Of a stretch of DNA of 64,000 nt, positions 1-7,171 are shown one piece after another. Location of the stretch: assembly GCF_021290985.1 (NCBI RefSeq), contig NZ_JAJOYU010000010.1:62001-126000 (forward strand). Reading direction: 5' to 3'. The position numbers and the translations under genes are program-made. Below the pieces are notes generated by a model. The model had not been told where the DNA came from. It made no database searches and was given only the letters and a program-made list of their open reading frames with translations. Within the stretch, counting starts at the first letter, position 1. Each line of letters begins with the position of its first letter. Source of the stretch: Rheinheimera soli. Lineage in GTDB: Bacteria > Pseudomonadota > Gammaproteobacteria > Enterobacterales > Alteromonadaceae.

Positions 1-593
1 ACAGTGGCAAAAGGGCTGGGTGTTTTCGCTTGCAACTGGTTCAAATAGTGTTGTTTTTCACTCAATTTACCTTGTTCCGGCATAAAACCGGCATTTACCG
101 TCAGGCCTGATCGCTCTGTATTCAAAATATAAGGGAATAACTCCCAGGAGCCAAAAGCTGCCACTTTATGCTGCAGCTGGGGTTGTTGATTTAACCATTC
201 CAATACTGTGACATTGGGGTTGGCAATTTTGTTGTTGCTGCGAATAGCGGGGTCGGCAAAACCGGCCAGTAATTCCTGATAACCAGGATAAGAAATTTGA
301 TACGAGTTACTGACATTCATACTTGAACCCTGACTGCGGTCGCCCAGGGTTATGCCTTGCTGGTTCACGGTTTGATGCAAAAATGGCATTAAAAGCTCAG
401 GTTTGCCTGGTATAAACTGACGGATAAGCTCCGGCGTTTTTACCCACTCTGGTTGCTGATACAGTGTTGGGTCCGCTCCGGCAAAGACTTCCTGCCAGCG
501 CACACCATCTATGCTCACCAGTACTACTTTAGGTTCTGCTTTTACACTAAGCGGCAAAACAACCAACAGCCCTATAAGCCAGTTCAACTTCAT
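1..593 (-). CDS. Secreted alkaline phosphatase/phosphodiesterase-like protein, 3' end outside the window
   Basis: The reading frame starts at an ATG at 593 and stays open to the window edge (197 codons), so the C-terminal part is missing. It begins with a signal peptide (a short Lys-containing start, then a Leu/Val-rich stretch ending near residue 19 in VKAE). Immediately after comes VVLVSIDGVRWQEVF, which resembles the first metal-binding strand of the alkaline phosphatase/nucleotide pyrophosphatase superfamily (the Asp of SIDG is a typical metal ligand). A later stretch, GSSMNVSNSYQISYPGYQE, fits the region holding the nucleophile in such enzymes, but I cannot assign the catalytic residue. 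A periplasmic hydrolase of a phosphate ester is likely; the substrate is unknown. The gene is divergent from the symporter gene at 806. Confidence 0.6.
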   Translation of the reverse strand, partial: MKLNWLIGLLVVLPLSVKAEPKVVLVSIDGVRWQEVFAGADPTLYQQPEWVKTPELIRQFIPGKPELLMPFLHQTVNQQGITLGDRSQGSSMNVSNSYQISYPGYQELLAGFADPAIRSNNKIANPNVTVLEWLNQQPQLQHKVAAFGSWELFPYILNTERSGLTVNAGFMPEQGKLSEKQHYLNQLQAKTPSPFAT

Positions 594-734
594 CAGAAAG
601 CCCCAACAGCAGTGGATTGGGGCCGATACTGCCAGTTGAACATGACAACAAAGCTTAAAACTGATGGCAATTCGGTGACATGATGGTTGGCGACGTTAAA
701 AAAGCTTGCGCTGGCTGTGATCTGCGCTGAAGAT

Positions 735-766
735 AGCCATCTATAAAAATAGCCGTCTGGAAGTGT
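735..766. promoter_or_regulatory. Possible weak MetJ-type half-site array
   Basis: Four successive 8-bp blocks upstream of the symporter gene read AGCCATCT (735-742), ATAAAAAT (743-750), AGCCGTCT (751-758) and GGAAGTGT (759-766). Against the MetJ consensus AGACGTCT they match 6, 3, 7 and 5 of 8 positions, in the 8-bp register MetJ uses. This is a weak candidate only; TATAAA at 742-747 inside it could equally be a -10 element. Confidence 0.2.
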
Positions 767-805
767 ATCAGATGGCAAAAAATCCAGATCCCAAGGTGCG
801 TGTGT

Positions 806-2197
806 ATGTCCGATTTTAGTTTTCAGCAGGCCTTTGAATGGCTGAGCTCTGCCATAGCCTCACTAGTGTTTTATGCCATTCCTGTTAATGGTGCTGCTTT
901 GCCTGTCACTGTGCTCTGGCTGGTGCTGGGCGCTGTGGTTTTTACCTGTTATTTAGGTTTTATCAATATCCGTGGTTTTCGCCATGCCATTCGTGTGTTG
1001 CGGGGCGATTACGCCGATAAAACCGCCAAAGGTGATATTACTCAGTTTCAGGCGTTGTCAGCGGCTTTATCCGGCACAGTGGGCACAGGCAATATTGCTG
1101 GTGTGGCTGTGGCCATTGCTTTGGGTGGGCCAGGCGCTACCTTCTGGATGATAGTGGCTGGCTTTTTGGGCATGACCACCAAGTTTGTTGAATGCACGCT
1201 GGCGGTAAAATACCGGGTGTATAACGCCGATGGTTCGACGTCTGGTGGCCCTATGTATTACATCAAAGCAGCTTTGGATAAATATGGCCTGCCACGGCTG
1301 GGTAGTTTTTTAGCTGCTTTTTTTGCTATTGCCTGTGTGTTTGGCTCTGCTGGTTTTGTGCATGTGAATCAGGGTTTTTCTCAGGTCAAGCTGGTGACAG
1401 GTTTCGATAATGCCTGGGTGTTTGGCCTGGTGTATTCGTTTTTAGTGGGGCTGGTGATAGTGGGTGGTATTAAAAGTATTGCTCGTGTCACCAGTAAATT
1501 AGTGCCTTTGATGTGCGCCATTTATTTGTCGGCTGCTTTTGTCTTTTTGGTTATTCACTTTGATGCTATTCCGGCTGCAATCTGGACTATTTTGCACAGC
1601 GCTTTTGCACCAGAAGCTGCTTATGGTGGTGTGATTGGTGTGATTATTCAGGGCTTTCGCCGCGCTGCTTATTCCAATGAAGCTGGTATAGGTTCATCTC
1701 CTATAGCGCATTCGGCGGCTCGCACTAAAGATCCGGTGTCTGAAGGTTTTGTTGGTTTGCTGGAACCTTTTATCGACACAGTGGTGATTTGTACTATTTC
1801 TGCTCTGGTGATAGTGGTAAGCGGTGTGTATTTGCAGCCAGGTTTAGATGGGGTGCAAATGACCTCTGCAGCTTTTGGCTCTGTGTTTGACTGGTTCCCG
1901 CTGGTGCTGATGGTGGCGCTATTGTTATTTGGCTATTCGACTGTAGTGAGCTGGTCTTTTTATGGCTTAAAGTCCTGGACTTACCTCTTTGGTCACAGCG
2001 ATTTTACTCAGCGTAGTTTTAAAGTGTTGTTTTGTTCAGTAGTGGCTATTGGCGCTGTGCCTAATATGCTGGCCGTGTTTGATTTTATCGACTCGATGAT
2101 CTTTTTAATGGCGGTGCCGAATATTCTGGCCTTGTATTTATTACTGCCGGAAGTGAAGCAGGATTTAAAAGCCTACCTTTTAAAACATAAGGGCTAA
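806..2197 (+). CDS. Alanine/glycine:cation symporter (AGCS family)
   Basis: This 463-residue polytopic membrane protein belongs to the sodium:alanine/glycine symporter family, which imports small neutral amino acids with Na+ or H+. Family hallmarks are visible: the first helix region followed by LGFINIRGFRHAIRVLRG; ALSGTVGTGNIAGVA near residue 90, the conserved glycine-rich substrate-site loop; GGPGATFWM; SGGPMYYI; and RAAYSNEAGIGSSPIAHSAA in the second half. An in-frame GTG lies two codons upstream, but the ATG at 806 is preferred because AAGG at 793-796 sits nine bases before it. It is single-gene, with a structured repeat just downstream. Substrate specificity cannot be read from the sequence; a weak MetJ-like array upstream leaves open a link to methionine. 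Confidence 0.88.
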   Translation: MSDFSFQQAFEWLSSAIASLVFYAIPVNGAALPVTVLWLVLGAVVFTCYLGFINIRGFRHAIRVLRGDYADKTAKGDITQFQALSAALSGTVGTGNIAGVAVAIALGGPGATFWMIVAGFLGMTTKFVECTLAVKYRVYNADGSTSGGPMYYIKAALDKYGLPRLGSFLAAFFAIACVFGSAGFVHVNQGFSQVKLVTGFDNAWVFGLVYSFLVGLVIVGGIKSIARVTSKLVPLMCAIYLSAAFVFLVIHFDAIPAAIWTILHSAFAPEAAYGGVIGVIIQGFRRAAYSNEAGIGSSPIAHSAARTKDPVSEGFVGLLEPFIDTVVICTISALVIVVSGVYLQPGLDGVQMTSAAFGSVFDWFPLVLMVALLLFGYSTVVSWSFYGLKSWTYLFGHSDFTQRSFKVLFCSVVAIGAVPNMLAVFDFIDSMIFLMAVPNILALYLLLPEVKQDLKAYLLKHKG

Positions 2198-2223
2198 AAC
2201 TCAAAGGCCAAAGAATACGCTGC

Positions 2224-2348
2224 ATACCCTAAATCATTGGGGTTGCAGTGAGGCGACAAGGGAGTGAGACCCCAGGAACATAGACCTCTATGTGACTGGG
2301 GCGAAGGAGCGCAGTCAACAAAACTGCAGCTTCAAGGATGACAGGTAT
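2224..2348. repeat. Structured intergenic repeat, copy A
   Basis: A 125-bp element with short terminal inverted repeats ATACC (2224-2228) and GGTAT (2344-2348). Its core folds as a nested hairpin: outer stem CCCCAG (2270-2275) with CTGGGG (2296-2301), a symmetric GA/GA internal loop, then inner stem ACATAGA (2278-2284) with TCTATGT (2287-2293) around CC. Copy B lies at 2936-3030. The right end reaches into the stop codon of the DUF3010 gene. I believe similar sequences are dispersed in related genomes, but that is memory, not a search. Confidence 0.75.
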
Positions 2349-2770
2349 TACTTAGCCAGGTAAGCGTAGGCCGTGATAAAAGCCGTCTCCTGAAAACCTT
2401 TTAAACCAGTTTCTTTAAATACGATAGGTACAGGGTGACGCGCCAGCTGCTCTTTGATAAAAGAGCTGGTCAGAATTTCGGTTTTAACATCAGGTAATAA
2501 TTGCAGCGCTGCTTCCATCTTAAAACCAACGGCACCACCAGCAAATTTGCCCTTTTGCGGCCGTTCACGGATCACAAAAGTGTCGATTTTGTAGTCTTCT
2601 GCCAGTTTGGCAAACACAAACTGAAATTTTTTCATTTGTTCGCTGTCCTGATCTTTTAACAGCGGCAAACGCACAGTGCGGCAATCCGGAATATCAAACA
2701 GGCCGCTATCTATAGCCAATAAACACAAAATGGCTTCACTGCCTTTCATTTCAACACCACAAACGCGCAT
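2348..2770 (-). CDS. DUF3010 family protein
   Basis: This 140-residue soluble protein matches the DUF3010 family at full length, starting MRVCGVEMKGSEAILCLL and ending in ETGLKGFQETAFITAYAYLAK. There is no signal peptide or membrane segment. Alternating strand-like stretches (VCGVEMKGSEAILCLLAI; KIDTFVIRERP) with an early acidic residue give it an RNase-H-like look, which is my inference only. The function of the family is unknown to me. It appears monocistronic; its stop codon overlaps the end of repeat copy A, so that element may also form the 3' end of its mRNA. Confidence 0.75.
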   Translation of the reverse strand: MRVCGVEMKGSEAILCLLAIDSGLFDIPDCRTVRLPLLKDQDSEQMKKFQFVFAKLAEDYKIDTFVIRERPQKGKFAGGAVGFKMEAALQLLPDVKTEILTSSFIKEQLARHPVPIVFKETGLKGFQETAFITAYAYLAK

Positions 2771-2846
2771 AGGAATTTCTCTGACTAACTCAAGTTGGGG
2801 ATATTATGACAGCTTAATAAGGAAAAACTATAGCCAAATGTTTGTC

Positions 2847-3072
2847 GTTCAAACCAATGCCAATTGGAGGGGCATGGGCTTATCTCGCCTGTGTGGTTGC
2901 TGTAGGGGCGCGGGCTTGTCCCCGCCCGTATGAATATACCCTAAGTAATTGCTGTCAGAGCGAGGCGGCTAGGGATTGAGACCCGGGGAGCATAGTCCAC
3001 TATGCGACTTGGGCGAAAGCACGCAGTCAACTGTAGGGGCTTGTCCCCGCCCGCCTGGCGTTCAAACCAATG
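2847..3072. repeat. Mosaic of nested short repeats
   Basis: GTTCAAACCAATG occurs at 2847-2859 and again at 3060-3072. Inside these are two GC-rich palindromic units, TGTAGGGGCGCGGGCTTGTC continuing to 2928 (start 2901) and a version six bases shorter at 3032-3053 (TGTAGGGGCTTGTCCCCGCC then CG). Between them lies structured repeat copy B. The order is therefore repeat 1, repeat 2, copy B, repeat 2, repeat 1, as if one element had been inserted or duplicated into another. No gene is visible on either strand in this 421-base gap except the 43-codon gene starting at 3324. Confidence 0.6.
2936..3030. repeat. Structured intergenic repeat, copy B
   Basis: This is a diverged, right-truncated relative of the element at 2224-2348. 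It keeps the ATACCCTAA start, a GAGGCG/AGGGA.TGAGACCC block and the GCAGTCAAC end. The nested hairpin is retained with changed bases: outer stem CCCGGG (2982-2987) with CTTGGG (3008-3013), GA/GA internal loop, inner stem GCATAGT (2990-2996) with ACTATGC (2999-3005) around CC. The inner stem differs from copy A at both terminal pairs, yet pairing is kept. Confidence 0.7.
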
Positions 3073-3192
3073 TTCGGGGGGGAAATAAAAAAGCAGACAA
3101 ACCTGACAGGGGGCGGTTTGCCTGCTCACAGTGATTTCAGACAGCAACTGCAATTCAGGCCGGGGAGCCACGTGAATTGCAATCACAGTCTT

Positions 3193-3324
3193 TTACTGTT
3201 GAAAATCTTCGTTTTCGATATCCCACTGGCTAACCGAAAGCTGACGGTAAAAAGACCAGTGCTGTAATAACCAATTTAACCAATGCTCATAAACGTCGTG
3301 ATCTTGCGGTATGTGGAATGACAT
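3193..3324 (-). CDS. Small uncharacterised protein, 43 residues
   Basis: A 43-codon frame opens at ATG 3324 behind a near-perfect ribosome binding site (GAAGGAG, then six bases). The product begins MSFHIPQDHDVYEHWLNWLL and continues QHWSFYRQLSVSQWDIENED before ending in FQQ. It is acidic and rich in Trp, His and Gln, with no signal peptide or clear membrane helix. I do not recognise the family. The strong ribosome binding site and the terminator hairpin of the preceding gene just upstream (3344-3368) argue for its own transcript, with a promoter overlapping that terminator or read-through from the TPR gene at 3398. Confidence 0.6.
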   Translation of the reverse strand: MSFHIPQDHDVYEHWLNWLLQHWSFYRQLSVSQWDIENEDFQQ

Positions 3325-3343
3325 AACAGTCTCCTTCTAAACT

Positions 3344-3368
3344 TGGGCGCTTAAATAAATAGCGCCCA
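3344..3368 (-). terminator. Hairpin terminator of the TPR gene
   Basis: TGGGCGCT (3344-3351) and AGCGCCCA (3361-3368) pair perfectly over eight bases with a loop of nine A/T bases. On the minus strand it follows the stop of the 3398-3925 gene by about 30 bases. A clear U tract is lacking. Confidence 0.55.
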
Positions 3369-3397
3369 GTCTAGTGTCTCAAGATGACAATACCTTT

Positions 3398-3925
3398 TCA
3401 GTCTGTCACTTTTAAGGTTGACGCTGTGTACACAGGGCTGACAGCCTTAATTTTTTCATTTAAAAGCGCCAGGTTGTGCTCGTTGATCTCGCTCTGCTCC
3501 AGTGTGGTGGCCTGTTGAAAATCAGCTAAAGCTGCAACAGGATCTTGACCCATCAAACGGGCCACACCACGGTTAGTGTGAGCAAAAGAGCGCATTTCGC
3601 GTTTGTAACTGCTGTCTGAACCTTCGGCGCGACGGGCGGCATAAATGGCTGAACTGCATGCCTGCTCTGCCTGTTTAAACTCCGCCATATGAGTGTATGC
3701 AACACATAAGCTCATATGTTTGCTGAACGCATCAGCCTGCTTGTCTGTAGCTGTCGCTTCTGCAACGCCTTCCTGGTACAGACCAGCTTTAATTTTGCTA
3801 ACACCCGGTGTATCTTCAATTAACACCATTTTGAAACCGCCGGTCGTTGCTGTGGCGACAAAAGAACTTGAGGCCAACAGCATCACTGCTACTTTTTTGC
3901 CAAAGCTAAAGGATGTCGCTTTCAT
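3398..3925 (-). CDS. Secreted TPR-like protein
   Basis: The 175-residue product starts with a signal peptide (KKVAVMLLASSSFVATA, cleavage probably near residue 27). The mature part is helical and resembles tetratricopeptide repeats: one unit around residues 70-95 (SLCVAYTHMAEFKQAEQACSS) and another around 115-145 (AHTNRGVARLMGQDPVAALA, then DFQQAT), where the A/G-x-A spacing and the ALADF motif are typical. It is therefore a small periplasmic protein-interaction module. Homologous tetratricopeptide proteins are common in Alteromonadales with unknown roles. It has its own terminator and no operon partner apart from, possibly, the 43-codon gene downstream. Confidence 0.65.
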   Translation of the reverse strand: MKATSFSFGKKVAVMLLASSSFVATATTGGFKMVLIEDTPGVSKIKAGLYQEGVAEATATDKQADAFSKHMSLCVAYTHMAEFKQAEQACSSAIYAARRAEGSDSSYKREMRSFAHTNRGVARLMGQDPVAALADFQQATTLEQSEINEHNLALLNEKIKAVSPVYTASTLKVTD

Positions 3926-4212
3926 AATTTACTCTCCAGTACTCATCAGTAATTTCATTTCAAAGTGCAGGTTATTCACTGCACTGTGCTTACTTTAGAA
4001 AGTTACTGACGAACTGACAAAGGATATAAATCCACCTGACAGGTGAGAAAAATTCATCTGTAGTGCGACAAAAAATGTAACCTGAAGTTGATATGCAGTG
4101 TTTCTGTGGGAGTTTTGCGATACAGAGGTTGGGTTTGGAGTCAGCTGTTACCTACATCCCTGTAGCTAACAACACCTATAAAAAACAAGGCCGCACTCAA
4201 AGAAACATAGGG

Positions 4213-5097
4213 TTAAAATGTGCGCTGAAAACTTTGTAAAATCCAATCCACCAATAACTGAATTTGCGGTTTATTTGGGTCTGTTTCGTGTTGCACCAGA
4301 TAATACTTGTCGCGACTTTCCAGTTCTTCACTGAACAGACGTTTTAAGCTGCCACTGGCAAACCAGGAGTGACTGATAGGCCAGGGCACCAAGGCTATGC
4401 CTAATCCCTGCTGAGCTGCCCGGGCTACACTGAACATACTGTCGAGCTGGATCACTTGTTTTGGAGTAAAGACTTCCATTTCCAGCTGTTCTGCCCATTG
4501 ATGCCAGGACCAGGGTCTGGCCTGGTGCACCAGACAAGGCACTTTGGTTAAAGCCTCAAAACCCAGGCCACTAAGTTGTTGATATAACGCCGGGTTACAG
4601 GCAGGAACATAGCTTATCGGAAATAACTCATAAGCTATTTTGTCTGTGGGTTTACTGCTGGCCAATAAAATTTGCAGATCGGTATGTTTAGCCGGATCCT
4701 GCCGCGATTTGATGGTTTCAACTTTCAGGTTGATATCCGGATGTTGTTCTGACCAACCTACTAAACGCGGTACAAAAAGCTCACTGGCAAAAAACTCTGG
4801 CATCGAAATACTGATTTCAGTCGGGTTTTTCTGCTGGCTAAAAGTACGTAAAGTTTGTTCCAGCTCCCGCATCAAAGGCAACAGGGCCTGATAAAAGGCT
4901 TTGCCTTGAGCGGTCAGCTCTACTGACCGGGTTTGGCGCAAGAACAAATCCAGCCCAAGCTCAGATTCCAGTTGTTTAATTTGATGGCTGACAGCTGAAG
5001 GAGTCAGATACAACTGGCGAGCGGTTTCTTTAAAACTTAAACAGTCGGCGGCGACACAAAAACAGCGCAGACCGCGCATCGAGCTATGGATGGCCAT
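4213..5097 (-). CDS. LysR-family transcriptional regulator, GcvA-like
   Basis: The 294-residue protein has the LysR helix-turn-helix at residues 7-65 (FKETARQLYLTPSAVSHQIK, then QLESELGLDLFLR), followed by the linker helix and a periplasmic-binding-protein-like effector domain from about residue 90. The N-terminal RGLRCFCVAA and the AVSHQIKQLE signature resemble the GcvA/AmpR subgroup. The effector is not predictable. Nothing is transcribed divergently from its promoter at close range: the gene upstream, mtnB, runs in the same direction and ends 186 bases away, so its target is not obvious from context. No strong Shine-Dalgarno sequence precedes the ATG. Confidence 0.85.
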   Translation of the reverse strand: MAIHSSMRGLRCFCVAADCLSFKETARQLYLTPSAVSHQIKQLESELGLDLFLRQTRSVELTAQGKAFYQALLPLMRELEQTLRTFSQQKNPTEISISMPEFFASELFVPRLVGWSEQHPDINLKVETIKSRQDPAKHTDLQILLASSKPTDKIAYELFPISYVPACNPALYQQLSGLGFEALTKVPCLVHQARPWSWHQWAEQLEMEVFTPKQVIQLDSMFSVARAAQQGLGIALVPWPISHSWFASGSLKRLFSEELESRDKYYLVQHETDPNKPQIQLLVDWILQSFQRTF

Positions 5098-5283
5098 AGA
5101 TATTCACAATTGTTACCAAAGACGCAGAACTTAAGCAAAAATGGAACCATAAGTTCACACCTTTGATTATCAAAGAGTTTTTTATCAGGCCGCACAAAGG
5201 TTGAACCTACTTGCGTCAGTGATGCACCAAAATGAGGCGTCACTGCCTGTAAAAGTCTGTCAGACAAGCAGCGCTCAGAACCC

Positions 5284-5907
5284 TTAGTTAAATTGATTGG
5301 CCGCTTTAATGCGTTCCAATTCGCAGGCAATTAAAAATTGCCATGTCTCCAGATGCCGCTTAGCGCTGTCAATGCTGTCTCCCCAAACATAAAGGCCATG
5401 GCCACGGATCAAAAAGGCATAAGCTAAGGTGTCGCGCTCAAAGCGTTGGTGCAATTCCTGCAGAGTAAGCTCGGTACTTTGTGGATCCAAAATAGCCAGA
5501 GGACAACAGCTGCGCTGTGCTGCAGTGGCTGCAACTTGCTGTTGTAATTCGTACCCTACAAACAGATGTTGGTCGGCTTTGATTAAGCGGGAAAACACCG
5601 TCGCTTGCAGATCATGAGTTTGCAGCACTACTTTATGTTGAGGCTTTAACTGATACAAAAACTGATGAATAGCTGTTGCGGTATCCCTTTCGTTTGGGTT
5701 TGCCCAATCGTACGACACTAAATCTGCCGGGCTTAACTCGCTTTTATCTTTGTCTGATGCGGTGAAAAGCGCGCTATGCTCAGAGGTGCGGACAGAAAAA
5801 AGTCCGCTGCCTGACGGCAACCATTGGCGTTGTGTTATCCAGCGGCCTAAAGTACAAAGCTGGATTGCGTAAGGGTTTAATTGATGTGTTTGCAGAGATT
5901 GATTCAT
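5284..5907 (-). CDS. mtnB: Methylthioribulose-1-phosphate dehydratase
   Basis: This class II aldolase/adducin-fold enzyme dehydrates 5-methylthioribulose-1-phosphate to the diketo intermediate of the methionine salvage pathway. The 207-residue length suits MtnB. The diagnostic C-terminal segment AFLIRGHGLYVWGDSIDSAK carries the HG(L)YVWG metal-site motif, and VVLQTHDLQATVFSRL supplies the other histidine region. I chose ATG 5907 rather than an in-frame ATG at 5931 because the homologous region begins after it and because the upstream start would put a perfect Met box inside the coding region. No mtnA, mtnK, mtnC or mtnD lies in the window, so the rest of the pathway must be elsewhere or absent. 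Confidence 0.85.
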   Translation of the reverse strand: MNQSLQTHQLNPYAIQLCTLGRWITQRQWLPSGSGLFSVRTSEHSALFTASDKDKSELSPADLVSYDWANPNERDTATAIHQFLYQLKPQHKVVLQTHDLQATVFSRLIKADQHLFVGYELQQQVAATAAQRSCCPLAILDPQSTELTLQELHQRFERDTLAYAFLIRGHGLYVWGDSIDSAKRHLETWQFLIACELERIKAANQFN

Positions 5908-5909
5908 CT

Positions 5910-5941
5910 TGATGTTTAGACGTCTACACATAAAACTGTCT
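5910..5941. promoter_or_regulatory. MetJ-type operator (Met box array)
   Basis: A perfect Met box AGACGTCT lies at 5918-5925. In the same 8-bp register the neighbours are TGATGTTT (5910-5917, 5 of 8 matches), ACACATAA (5926-5933, 4 of 8) and AACTGTCT (5934-5941, 5 of 8). MetJ with S-adenosylmethionine binds such tandem boxes cooperatively. It lies between mtnB (start 5907) and the aminotransferase gene (start 6014), so it could repress both when methionine is plentiful. The single perfect box is clear; cooperative binding to the degenerate neighbours is inference. Confidence 0.6.
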
Positions 5942-6013
5942 GGATGATAGCATTCGTTCCATTGTCAGGCCAGTCAGTTTTGTACTGTTTTTGTGCTGTT
6001 TTGAGATTAACTT

Positions 6014-7171
6014 ATGAAGTTACAAAGTAAATTACCCGCCTTAGGTACCACTATTTTCAGCCAAATGTCGCAGCTGGCAGCTGAGCATCAGGCTATTAAT
6101 TTATCTCAGGGCTTTCCTGATTTTCCATCCAACCCGCGACTGATCGAATTATTGACGGCATCAGCCCAGGCTGGCCTGAATCAGTATGCGCCCATGCCCG
6201 GTGTGCTGGCATTACGGCAACAAATTTCAACGCTGGTGCAGAATTGTTATCAACGTAAGGTGTGCCCAGAACAGCAGATCACGGTCACCAGTGGTGCTAC
6301 TGAAGCTTTATTTGTGGCTATTCAGGCCTTGGTTCGTGCCGGTGATGAAGTGATCGTCTTTGATCCTGCGTATGACAGTTATCAACCTGCTGTGGAGCTG
6401 GCGGGCGGTTTTACTGTGCATGTGCCTTTGTTACCGCCTTTGTATCAGGTGGACTGGGCGCAACTGGAAAAACAAATCAGCAAAAAAACGCGGCTCATTA
6501 TTGTCAACAGCCCGCATAACCCAACAGGGGCGGTATTTAGTCATCAGGACTGGCTGTCGCTGCAAGCGCTGGTGTTAAAGCACCGTTTGTATTGCATCAG
6601 CGACGAAGTGTATGAGCATTTAGTTTTTGATGGCACACCGCAATTAAGCGCCAATCAGTACCCTGAACTGGCCGATCGCACAGTGGTTGTGTCGTCTTTT
6701 GGTAAAACCTTTCATGTCACCGGCTGGAAGCTGGGGTATGCCGTAGCTCCGGTGGAGCTGACGGCTGAATTTCGTAAAATTCATCAGTATGTCACTTTCT
6801 CCAGTTTTACTCCGGCTCAGCATGCGATAGCCCACTTACTGGCCGAACAGCCAAAAGAGGTAAAAGGGCTGGCCGCTTTTTATCAGCAAAAACGTGATCA
6901 GTTCCGGCTGGGCTTAGCGGATTCGGCCTGGAGTTTATTGCCTTGTCGTGGCAGTTATTTTCAACTGGCCGATTACAGTGCATTCAGTGATTTGGACGAT
7001 GTGGCTTTTTGTCAGTGGTTAACCCGTGAGCACAAAGTGGCTGCTATTCCGTTGTCGGTGTTTTACCGACAGCCGCCCAGTCAGCGTATCATTCGTTTTT
7101 GTTTTGCCAAAGAGCCTCAGACTTTAACTGAAGCGACGGAGATTTTATGTCAGTTATCCGTGTTGCGTTAA
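6014..7171 (+). CDS. ybdL: Methionine aminotransferase (YbdL/MtnE type)
   Basis: A 385-residue fold-type I PLP aminotransferase. Visible are INLSQGFPDFP near residue 28, NQYAPMPGVLALR, the TSGATEALF cofactor-phosphate loop at 92-100, NSPHNPTGAVF at 165-175, SDEVYEHLVFDG with Asp197 and Tyr200, and the Schiff-base lysine in SSFGKTFHVTGWKLGY (Lys231). The family in E. coli (YbdL) prefers methionine, and relatives transaminate 4-methylthio-2-oxobutyrate to methionine, the last salvage step. Its place opposite mtnB, sharing a MetJ-like operator, and next to an omega-amidase strongly supports that role. Its 3' end overlaps the next gene by 25 bases. Confidence 0.85.
   Translation: MKLQSKLPALGTTIFSQMSQLAAEHQAINLSQGFPDFPSNPRLIELLTASAQAGLNQYAPMPGVLALRQQISTLVQNCYQRKVCPEQQITVTSGATEALFVAIQALVRAGDEVIVFDPAYDSYQPAVELAGGFTVHVPLLPPLYQVDWAQLEKQISKKTRLIIVNSPHNPTGAVFSHQDWLSLQALVLKHRLYCISDEVYEHLVFDGTPQLSANQYPELADRTVVVSSFGKTFHVTGWKLGYAVAPVELTAEFRKIHQYVTFSSFTPAQHAIAHLLAEQPKEVKGLAAFYQQKRDQFRLGLADSAWSLLPCRGSYFQLADYSAFSDLDDVAFCQWLTREHKVAAIPLSVFYRQPPSQRIIRFCFAKEPQTLTEATEILCQLSVLR

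Noticed and set aside
4146-4170. Imperfect hairpin downstream of the LysR gene (CTACA/TGTAG)
   Set aside because: Short stem with a mismatch and no T tract; not enough for a terminator call.
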